From the NCBI GenBank assembly GCA_017307165.1, contig JAFKGK010000017.1, forward strand, positions 1 through 50,503: DNA of 50,503 nt. The letters run 5' to 3'. How positions within the stretch are numbered: position 1 is the first letter of the stretch; the number at the start of each line of letters is the position of its first letter. Positions 8,451-15,887 of this stretch are shown in pieces. The translations under genes were made by a program, and so were the position numbers. The notes below the pieces were generated by a model. The model saw only the letters and a list, made by a program, of their open reading frames with translations, was not told where the DNA came from and ran no database searches. Origin of the DNA: Candidatus Melainabacteria bacterium (GTDB lineage Bacteria; Cyanobacteriota; Vampirovibrionia; Obscuribacterales; Obscuribacteraceae).

Positions 8451-9707
8451 TTGGCCAATTGCACGCTCGAGCTCACGCGCGATGCGCAGATCGATTTTAG
8501 CTGGAAAACCTATCTCCCGGCCATTTTAATTGCCGGCCTGGGTTTTCTCGTAGATGTTTACGATGTGTTGCTCTTTGCCGTCTTGCGCGTCCCGAGCCTG
8601 CATGAGCTTGGTGTAGCGGCACCGCAAATGCTGCAAACCGGCGTAAATTTAATGAACATGCAGATGTTCGGCCTTATCGCCGGTGGCGTAGTATGGGGGA
8701 TGGTCGGAGATCGCAAAGGACGCAAGGCGGCTCTCTTTGGATCGATTTTGGTGTATTCGATCGCTACTCTCCTCAACGGCATGGTGACGAGCGTCGCGCA
8801 ATATGCTGCGTTGCGCTTTATTGCTGGCTTTGGTCTGGCTGGGGAGGTGGGGGCGGCAATGACCATCGCGGCTGAGATGACACCAGCACGGTACCGCACG
8901 CTCGGCACGGCAGCCGTATCATTTATGGGCGTTCTTGGCTCTGTTCTAGCGGCTTACACTGCAGAGTCCACCACTTGGCGCAACGCTTTTTATATTGCAG
9001 GCGCTGCCGGTCTTGCGCTTTTATGCATACGCATCAAGATGAAAGAGTCGAGATTATTCGAAACAGCAAAAAAGAGAGCAGACGCAGCCGGGATGACCGG
9101 ATCAAGCCTTGCGTTATTGCTCTTGAGTCCCACGCGTTTACTCAAGATCTCACGCCTGGTACTGGCCGCTCTGCCCTTGTTTTTTGTCTTTGGAGTATTG
9201 GTGACATTTTCACCTGAGATAAAGGCATCACAGGCAGATGCAGGGGGCCTGGTGGCCCGCGTAGCGATATTTTACTCGATCGGCGAGATATTGGGTGAAA
9301 CTGCCAGTGGTATCATGAGCCAGCTCTTGCGCAGCCGCAAGCGGGTGATGATCGGCTTTCAGATAGTCGGCCTGATCGTCTGTCTATACACATTGCAAGC
9401 GCGAGCAGAGCAATATGCCCTCCTCTGCCTCCCGCTGGGCTTTTGCGTAGGCTACTGGGCCTTGGTGATCACCACAGCCTCCGAACAATTTGGCACAAAT
9501 GTACGCTCCACAGTCACGACCATCGTGCCAAATCTCATGCGTGCGAGCCACATCCCGATCAACTTGCTATTTGCCTGGCTAGCCACCGCCTTTGGCATCA
9601 GCCAGACTCTGCTGGCAATGACTCTGGGCGCCTATGCCTTGGCATTTATAAGCGTCATCGGCATGCAAGAAACCGCAGGCAAGGACCTGGATTTTTTGGA
9701 AGAATGA
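8451..9707 (+). CDS. MFS transporter (metabolite:H+ symporter type)
   Basis: A 418-aa polytopic inner-membrane protein with about 12 hydrophobic segments. The loop between the second and third helices carries GDRKGRK, the MFS signature GDRxGR(K). The arrangement FGLAGEVGAAMTIAAEMTPARYR matches the sugar/metabolite:proton symporter subgroup, whose helix 4-5 region reads G-x-G-x-E...P-x-x-x-R. Substrate unknown. The start is TTG at 8451, preceded by AGGAG six bases upstream. It is transcribed divergently from the hypothetical gene ending at 7801, with a 137-bp intergenic region that presumably holds both promoters. Confidence 0.9.
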   Translation: MANCTLELTRDAQIDFSWKTYLPAILIAGLGFLVDVYDVLLFAVLRVPSLHELGVAAPQMLQTGVNLMNMQMFGLIAGGVVWGMVGDRKGRKAALFGSILVYSIATLLNGMVTSVAQYAALRFIAGFGLAGEVGAAMTIAAEMTPARYRTLGTAAVSFMGVLGSVLAAYTAESTTWRNAFYIAGAAGLALLCIRIKMKESRLFETAKKRADAAGMTGSSLALLLLSPTRLLKISRLVLAALPLFFVFGVLVTFSPEIKASQADAGGLVARVAIFYSIGEILGETASGIMSQLLRSRKRVMIGFQIVGLIVCLYTLQARAEQYALLCLPLGFCVGYWALVITTASEQFGTNVRSTVTTIVPNLMRASHIPINLLFAWLATAFGISQTLLAMTLGAYALAFISVIGMQETAGKDLDFLEE

Positions 9708-9712
9708 GCATA

Positions 9713-9754
9713 TTAGGCTTTCTGATTTAGGCTTTCTGATTTAAGCTTTTTGAT
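9713..9754. repeat. Three tandem 14-bp repeats
   Basis: TTAGGCTTTCTGAT occurs at 9713-9726 and again at 9727-9740, then as TTAAGCTTTTTGAT at 9741-9754 with two changes; a partial fourth unit (TTAAAT) follows. The array starts 5 bp after the MFS stop codon. Each unit begins with TTA, which is a TAA stop on the minus strand; the third unit supplies the stop of the small minus-strand ORF. Confidence 0.85.
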
Positions 9755-10157
9755 TTAAATAAGACTGCAGAGCAATCAAACGCGAGTGCGTGAGGCGATT
9801 ACGCGCACGCGAGGGGTCTTCGGTCTTGCACACGGCCTCATCAGTCTGGACGACTGTCCGCCCGCGCAGATCATGCGCCATTGTGTCTAACTGTGGCGTA
9901 CGGCTCGCAGGAGCATGGCGCACTGCATCATGACAGTCATTTATCTTTGGTAGCTTATGGTTAAAACATAGGAGCAATCGACCTAGCAGCGATCTGCACT
10001 CAAATTGCTCGAGCTTAATTTGCATATGCGGCCTCAGTGTCAGGGTGTATTGCCATCGTATCGTCGCAAGGCGAGCTGATAATCCCCCAAAAAGGTGATA
10101 AATCGCAAAGCGGCCATCGGTCAGATGACCGGTAACCAAAAAGTAACCATGGTGCAT
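9741..10157 (-). CDS. Doubtful small ORF, hypothetical
   Basis: A 138-aa frame with no recognisable domain and an unusual composition (many His, Arg and Cys). For: ATG at 10157 has GGATGAG just upstream, and without it 9708-10313 is a 606-bp stretch with no gene. Against: no hydrophobic core pattern or motif is visible, and its stop lies inside a tandem repeat. It may be a chance ORF in an intergenic or decayed region. Apart from the tandem repeat I see nothing else in this stretch; no tRNA-like fold was found. Confidence 0.3.
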   Translation of the reverse strand: MHHGYFLVTGHLTDGRFAIYHLFGGLSARLATIRWQYTLTLRPHMQIKLEQFECRSLLGRLLLCFNHKLPKINDCHDAVRHAPASRTPQLDTMAHDLRGRTVVQTDEAVCKTEDPSRARNRLTHSRLIALQSYLNQKA

Positions 10158-10313
10158 CGCTCATCCATACAGCGATTGGGCATCTGCGCCCCACAACTGA
10201 CTAAACACAAAATCGACAAAATAAACCCAAGACAAAATCCACATTCAATGGAACCTCAGAGAGCTTAGCAAGTCAGGTTGCCGGGATAAATCCAGATATT
10301 TTGGAGCCAAAAT

Positions 10314-11402
10314 ATGCACGATCTGCAAGGACGAGCTGCGCAAGCACAACTGATCTATATACAGGATTTTAGTATCGGCTTTACCCGCAAAAAATGCGGC
10401 AAAGGCTTTAAATACATCGACTCGAACGGCAGAGCGATTACGGACAAAAAGATCCGAGACCGCATCCTTAGCCTCGTGATACCACCTGCCTGGCGAGAGG
10501 TCTGGATCTGCATGGACCAAGACGGTCACATACAAGCAACGGGCTTTGATGACGCCGGTCGCAAACAGTACATATATCATCCGAGGTGGCATGAAGCCAG
10601 CTCCTTGCACAAGTACGGCAGGCTCAAGGAGTTTGGCAGCCTGTTGCCTACGATCAGGAGAAAGGTGCAGATCGACCTGGTGGGAGACGAGCTCACAAAA
10701 CGACGCGTGGTGGCGGCTGTGGTGCGCCTCCTCGACAAGGCCTGCATCCGGATAGGCAACAAGCAATATCTGGAGGCAAACGATAGTCGTGGTGCCACCA
10801 CTCTCACCTCCGACCATGTCACATGCAACAAAAGCGAGATCACCCTTGATTTTAAAGGCAAATCAGGCAAGCAAGTCCAGTTGCAATGCCATGACGAAGG
10901 ATTGGCGGCAGTCATCGAAGACTGCGAAAAATCCGATGGCGAGTTTCTCTTTTCTTATCCCAATCATGCAGGCGAGATCATCCCTGTTACATCGGCAGAC
11001 GTCAATGCCTATCTGATCGAGATCTCTAAAAATCCTGTGACAGCCAAGGATTTTAGGACATGGCGCGGATCTCTCGTAGCATTTAAGCATCTCTGCGCGA
11101 TGGCCGACGGTCTATCAAAAACTGCAAAAAAGCGCTATATCACCGAGGGCGTCAAGCTTGCCGCGGCAGCATTAAACAATACTCCTGCCGTCTGTCGTCG
11201 GAGCTACATACACTCGGCATTGCTGGCGGCAGCCGAGGCAGAGACCCTGACGCAGATCATGCGTGACCTGGAATCATCATTGAAGCCATTCAAGAGACGT
11301 ACCGGTCTAAAACAGGACGAGATCAGACTGATGGCCTTTCTCGCACATCTCGAAGAAGCCGGCCAACTGCCAGCCGCAGTGGCATTGGCGGACGCAGCAT
11401 GA
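10314..11402 (+). CDS. Type IB DNA topoisomerase (poxvirus-like)
   Basis: A 362-aa enzyme that relaxes both positive and negative supercoils through a 3'-phosphotyrosyl intermediate. The N-terminal DNA-binding lobe includes IPPAWREVWIC and YHPRWH. The catalytic lobe shows LLDKACIRIGN (catalytic Arg 146), an FKGKSGK segment with the expected Lys, AKDFRTWRG (Arg 248) and CRRSYIH with the nucleophile Tyr 298. Asn replaces the viral active-site His in NNTPAVC, as in bacterial homologues. Length fits the bacterial TopIB family of about 340-370 aa. GGAG lies seven bases before the ATG. It converges with the GH63 gene, 25 bp away. Such genes are patchily distributed in bacteria and probably spread horizontally. 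Confidence 0.95.
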   Translation: MHDLQGRAAQAQLIYIQDFSIGFTRKKCGKGFKYIDSNGRAITDKKIRDRILSLVIPPAWREVWICMDQDGHIQATGFDDAGRKQYIYHPRWHEASSLHKYGRLKEFGSLLPTIRRKVQIDLVGDELTKRRVVAAVVRLLDKACIRIGNKQYLEANDSRGATTLTSDHVTCNKSEITLDFKGKSGKQVQLQCHDEGLAAVIEDCEKSDGEFLFSYPNHAGEIIPVTSADVNAYLIEISKNPVTAKDFRTWRGSLVAFKHLCAMADGLSKTAKKRYITEGVKLAAAALNNTPAVCRRSYIHSALLAAAEAETLTQIMRDLESSLKPFKRRTGLKQDEIRLMAFLAHLEEAGQLPAAVALADAA

Positions 11403-11427
11403 ATCTCACCTGTCTCTATGTCTGGAC

Positions 11428-14223
11428 CTATTCGTTCCAGTGGGCCATCAAGGCCTTGCGAGCCTTGTGACCGGCACGGGGAGACAATAGCATCTCCTCG
11501 GTCAAAATGGTCTCGAGACGCATCATACGAGCGATCAAGCCTGTCCAACCGGTCTGGTGACTGGCACCGAGGCCGGCACCATTGTCTCCATGAAAATACT
11601 CGTAAAAGAGTATGTGGTCTTTAAAGTGCGGATCGGTCTGAAATTTTTCGGCGCCGCCATAGACAGGACGACGCCCGTCCTCGTCAGGGAGAAAAATCTT
11701 GGTCAGACGATCGGAGATCTCGTTGGCGACCTGCATGAGGTTCATCATATTGCCGGAGCCGGTCGGGCACTCTATCATAAAGTCATCGCCATAATAGCTG
11801 TAATACAAATACAAAGCTTTGACGATCAAAAAGTTGACGGGCATCCATATCGGCCCGCGCCAATTGCTATTACCGCCAAACATGCCATTGTCCGACTCGC
11901 CGGGCATGTACTCGACCTTAAACTCGGTATCGCCGAGCTTGTACACAAATGGATGATCGCGATGATAGGCCGATAGAGAGCGGATGCCGTAAGGACTGAG
12001 AAACTCGTTTTCGTCGAGCATGCGATGCAGGATGCGGCGCAATTTGTCGCGGCTGACCACAGCAAGCATGCGCCTGTTGGCCACGCCCGGCTTGGACGGC
12101 AGATGTATCTGCGAGCAGAGCTCAGGATGCCGCGCCATAAAGTCATTGCTGAGCTTGCTAAAGAACGGCAATTTGTCCATGTAAGACTCTTCGATGACTG
12201 CCACTGCCGCCAGTGGCAAGAGCCCGACCATCGATCGTACTTTGAGTCTGGTCGCAGATCCATCAGGCAAGCGCATGACGTCATAAAAGAAACCATCGTC
12301 GTCGTCCCAGAGAGAGTCACGACTCTCATCGCCCCTGTCCATGGCTCCGGCAATCCACAATGTATGCTGCAAAAAGCGCACTGCCATTTCCTCATAGAGA
12401 GGATCATGCATAGCCACCTCGATGGCTATACGCAGCATCTGCTGGCTAAAAAAGGCCATCCAGGCCGTGCCGTCGGCTTGCTCCAATCGGCCGCCTGTCG
12501 GCAGAGGCGCGCTGCGGTCAAATACACCAATGTTGTCCAGCCCGAGGAATCCCCCTTCAAAGACATTACGCCCCGTCGGGTCTTTGCGGTTGATCCACCA
12601 GCCGTAGTTGACCATGAGCTTGGTAAAGGCGTATTTGAGAAAATCTATGTCCCCCTGTCCCGAGCGCCTCTCCTTGTCAAAGAGATAGGTCTCCATGGTG
12701 GCAAAGGCATGGACGGGTGGGTTGACGTCGCTAAAATTCCATTCGTAAGCGGGCAACTGGCCGTTAGGGTGCTGGTAGTCGTTGCGCAGCATCAGGTCGA
12801 GCTGCTCCTTGGCAAAGTCGATGTCGATGGTGCCATAAGGAATGGTGTGAAAGGCTAGATCCCATGCGGCGTACCACGGGTACTCCCACTTGTCCGGCAT
12901 CGAGATGATGTCGTCGTTGTACATGTGGTACCAGTCGTTATTGCGCTGAGTCCGGGAGGCGTTAAAGTCGCCGAGAAAGCCGCCATTATGCTCCTTGAGC
13001 CAGCGATCGAGGTCATAATAAAAATACTGCTTGGACCAGAGCATGCCGGCCATGGCTTTGCGATAGATGCGACGGCGCTCGGTATCCTGAGCAAGCTCAT
13101 CTGTATAGATGCTGTTGTAAAAGTCGTCGGCCTCTCCCAGACGGACCTCCATGATCTTGTCAAAATCGGCAAATGGTGCGGTGAGCACATCAGGCGCGAG
13201 CTTGCACAGGCGCAGCTTGACAGTCTTATAGCTGCCGGTAGCGATAGTCAGATCATAGTGCGGCGAGACCTTGGTGCCCTGGCCATTGACGTCGCAAGCC
13301 TCGCGATCACCATAGATGACATAGTTGCCGATACCGTCCTTGGTGTGAGCAGACTCGTTCTCGCTGCCAAAGAGGCGCTGATTGTTGGTCTCGTTCTCGC
13401 AAAAGAGCAGCGGTACATTGCCTTCACAGTACAAATAATAATCTTTCATGGTCTCTTGAAAGAGTGGATCATTATGGTGTGTGTGCACGACAGAAGTGCC
13501 ACTAGGACCAGCGATCCTGTGCATTTCCGGCTTGCAGTGTGCCGCGGCACCATTTTGCTTGCTGTGGTGCCAGCTCCAGGTATTGCGAAATAGCAGAGTC
13601 GGCAGTATATGCAGTGGTGCCGGCTTGTCACCGCGATTGTAGGCAGTGATCTTGATGCACATATCGTGGGTATCGGCCTTGGCATACTCGACGTAGACGT
13701 CAAAATACGCGTCATCATCAAAGACTCCGGTGTCGATGAGCTCGTACTCGAGATCTGTCTTGCTGCGCGCCCGGTTGGTATCGACTAGATCGGCATAGGG
13801 AAAGGGTTTTTGTGGATATTTGTACAGATATTTCATGTACGAGTGCGTAGGCGTGCTGTCAATGTAGTAATAGATCTCTTTGACGTCTTCGCCGTGATTG
13901 CCCTCACTATTGCTCAGGCCAAAGAGCCGCTCTTTCAAAATAGGATCGCAGCCGTTCCACAATGCCAGCGAAAAACACAAGATCTGGTGTTCGTCAGAGA
14001 TGCCGCCAATGCCGTCCTCGCCCCATCTATAAGCACGGGAGCGCGCCTGATCGTGAGTAAAATAGTTCCACGCATCGCCATTGGTGCTGTAGTCTTCGCG
14101 GACGGTGCCCCACTGGCGTTCGCTCAGATATGGACCCCATTTCTTCCAATTTTTCTCGCCTTCACTGGTTTGCTCGAGCCGGTCGATCTCTGCGCGTCTT
14201 ACTTTTTTCCACTTATCGACCAT
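11428..14223 (-). CDS. GH63-like glucosidase
   Basis: A 931-aa cytoplasmic protein (no signal peptide) of the glycoside hydrolase 63 (alpha/alpha)6-barrel type. The opening W-G-P-Y-L-S-E-R-Q-W-G-T-V-R-E-D-Y followed by YRWGEDGIGG is typical of bacterial 'glucosidase' members related to mannosyl-oligosaccharide glucosidase and mannosylglycerate hydrolases. Later, WDLAFHT, NDWYHMYND and the FGGNSNWRGPIWMPVNFL block form the barrel core with the expected acidic residues. Substrate is not determinable; alpha-glucosides or glucosylglycerate-type solutes are candidates. The start overlaps the end of the GH13 gene by 11 bp, so the two are translationally linked. It is the second gene of a two-gene operon. 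Confidence 0.85.
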   Translation of the reverse strand: MVDKWKKVRRAEIDRLEQTSEGEKNWKKWGPYLSERQWGTVREDYSTNGDAWNYFTHDQARSRAYRWGEDGIGGISDEHQILCFSLALWNGCDPILKERLFGLSNSEGNHGEDVKEIYYYIDSTPTHSYMKYLYKYPQKPFPYADLVDTNRARSKTDLEYELIDTGVFDDDAYFDVYVEYAKADTHDMCIKITAYNRGDKPAPLHILPTLLFRNTWSWHHSKQNGAAAHCKPEMHRIAGPSGTSVVHTHHNDPLFQETMKDYYLYCEGNVPLLFCENETNNQRLFGSENESAHTKDGIGNYVIYGDREACDVNGQGTKVSPHYDLTIATGSYKTVKLRLCKLAPDVLTAPFADFDKIMEVRLGEADDFYNSIYTDELAQDTERRRIYRKAMAGMLWSKQYFYYDLDRWLKEHNGGFLGDFNASRTQRNNDWYHMYNDDIISMPDKWEYPWYAAWDLAFHTIPYGTIDIDFAKEQLDLMLRNDYQHPNGQLPAYEWNFSDVNPPVHAFATMETYLFDKERRSGQGDIDFLKYAFTKLMVNYGWWINRKDPTGRNVFEGGFLGLDNIGVFDRSAPLPTGGRLEQADGTAWMAFFSQQMLRIAIEVAMHDPLYEEMAVRFLQHTLWIAGAMDRGDESRDSLWDDDDGFFYDVMRLPDGSATRLKVRSMVGLLPLAAVAVIEESYMDKLPFFSKLSNDFMARHPELCSQIHLPSKPGVANRRMLAVVSRDKLRRILHRMLDENEFLSPYGIRSLSAYHRDHPFVYKLGDTEFKVEYMPGESDNGMFGGNSNWRGPIWMPVNFLIVKALYLYYSYYGDDFMIECPTGSGNMMNLMQVANEISDRLTKIFLPDEDGRRPVYGGAEKFQTDPHFKDHILFYEYFHGDNGAGLGASHQTGWTGLIARMMRLETILTEEMLLSPRAGHKARKALMAHWNE

Positions 14224-15769
14224 GACCGTTACTACCTCCTACTGTTTGCTTTTGTGCTTGCGATTGCAGTGCCGACTCCAGTTTAAATATTTGCGCCTGC
14301 CATGGCCCGAGCTCCACATATAGGCCCGGATCGCGCATCTGCCAGGCATTGCGCTCGTAAATCCGGTCAGAAAGCTGATCTTTGAGGACGACGACATTTT
14401 GTTGGTAGTTGCCCAGCGGTATGGGAATGTAGCACTGGCTATGGTGCGGTGCATAATTGACCACGACGAGCCGCTCTATGATGTCGGAACCCGGTGCGCT
14501 CCAGGCATAGGCGATAAAATCCTCATTGGTAAAATTGCCTTGCCAGGCACTGTTACCAGCCAATAGTCGCCAGTCTCCATTTCGCACCACTTCGCCATCC
14601 AGCGCCTCGAGCAATCCCGCGTAAAATGCACGGATATTTTGATCCACAGACTCCTCAGGACCACGCACCAGATGCGGAGAGATCTTGATACGCTTTCCCT
14701 CAAATTGCCCTTGATGAAAAAAACGCATCCCCGGCGCCAGATAGCTGATGACAGCGGCAGCCTTTTGCATTTCATGAGGGAAAATGACGCTGGCGCGAGC
14801 CTCGTCATGGTTTTCTAAAAAACGGACCATGTGTTTTTGATAGTCGACGCCAGCATAGAGGTGCTCGCGAGCGGCGTGCACCTGCCGCTCCCTGAGACGG
14901 TCGTATAGCCTCTTGTCATAGGTATAGTCAAAGCCTTGCTGCTGTAGCTCCCATTCGAGATCCCAATAGACCTCCGCCATAAAGCAAAAATCAGGACGCC
15001 TGGACTTGACGGCAGCGATCGCGCGCGACCAGAATGGCTCGCACGCACGTCCCCAGGTACGCTCAAAGATCTCGGGCAGCACCAGCATCGCCATATCGCA
15101 GCGCAATCCGTCGCACCGATCGGCAAGATCGAGGAGGATGGCGATCATCGCATCCTGCAAGGCGGGATTGGCATAGTCGAGCTGCAAAGTGTCGCACCAA
15201 CCATCAAAATACGGATCGCGGCCATGAGCAAAGATCTTTTGATCGCCATTATCCAGAGTGAGAGCAATGTAGTTTTGCGGTGCGGCGGCGATATCGTCCG
15301 CGGTGCCCTGTATGAAATAATCGGGATGCTCGTTGACCCAGGGATGGTCGATAGCCATGTGGTTAGGGACAAAATCGAGCATCAGTCGTGAGCCTAATGC
15401 ATGCACACGGTCTTTGAGGCGCGCCAGCGCTGCGTTGCCACCGAGGTCTTTATGGCAGTTATAAGCGGTGACGGCAAAGCCTGACCCAGCGATATCGCGC
15501 TCGGCAAGGTCGGGCAGGGTGCGGCGAAACTCCTGGAGCCAGCCTGGATGCTGCCGACTGATGCTCTGGCCGGTCTCCCCGGTCTGCCAGACACTGAGAA
15601 ACCAGTACCAGTCAAAGCGATGCGGGAGGGTAGAAAGATCGAGGTCATCGAGGGTCGCTTTGAGTGCCCCGTTTTGCCTTATCTCGGTCAGCCAGACCCT
15701 GGTATTGAGCTGGTAGAGGGAAGGATTGCGAGCGCCAAAGGGCGATTTGGGTGGCAAATTATGTGACAT
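14213..15769 (-). CDS. GH13 alpha-amylase-family enzyme
   Basis: A 518-aa (beta/alpha)8 glycosidase or transglycosidase of the alpha-amylase superfamily. The four conserved regions are DFVPNH (132-137), GLRCDMAM with nucleophile Asp 225, FMAEVYWD with acid/base Glu 266, and FLENHDEAR with Asp 322. A C-terminal beta domain follows. No signal peptide is present, so it acts in the cytoplasm. Absence of a starch-binding module and pairing with a GH63 glucosidase suggest turnover of storage glucan or a compatible-solute glucoside; the exact reaction is unknown. ATG at 15769 is taken as the start. It overlaps the downstream GH63 gene by 11 bp and is divergent from the kinase pair starting at 15888. 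Confidence 0.9.
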   Translation of the reverse strand: MSHNLPPKSPFGARNPSLYQLNTRVWLTEIRQNGALKATLDDLDLSTLPHRFDWYWFLSVWQTGETGQSISRQHPGWLQEFRRTLPDLAERDIAGSGFAVTAYNCHKDLGGNAALARLKDRVHALGSRLMLDFVPNHMAIDHPWVNEHPDYFIQGTADDIAAAPQNYIALTLDNGDQKIFAHGRDPYFDGWCDTLQLDYANPALQDAMIAILLDLADRCDGLRCDMAMLVLPEIFERTWGRACEPFWSRAIAAVKSRRPDFCFMAEVYWDLEWELQQQGFDYTYDKRLYDRLRERQVHAAREHLYAGVDYQKHMVRFLENHDEARASVIFPHEMQKAAAVISYLAPGMRFFHQGQFEGKRIKISPHLVRGPEESVDQNIRAFYAGLLEALDGEVVRNGDWRLLAGNSAWQGNFTNEDFIAYAWSAPGSDIIERLVVVNYAPHHSQCYIPIPLGNYQQNVVVLKDQLSDRIYERNAWQMRDPGLYVELGPWQAQIFKLESALQSQAQKQTVGGSNGHGR

Positions 15770-15887
15770 GGTCAGATTATTCCACGGTTGACTTAAAACA
15801 TGTGGGAGATTTGCAAAATAGCACGCACCCCTCTATATAAAGCTCAAAACCCGGGAATATTGGAGATGCCGCAAATATAGGCGCTAG

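Noticed and set aside
10245..10817. Long minus-strand ORF (190 codons) opposite topoisomerase IB
   Set aside because: It lies wholly antisense to a gene with intact catalytic motifs, has no domain and no ribosome site; a shadow ORF.
12025..12858. Long plus-strand ORF (277 codons) opposite the GH63 gene
   Set aside because: Antisense to a convincing GH63 protein, with His/Arg-rich composition typical of shadow frames.
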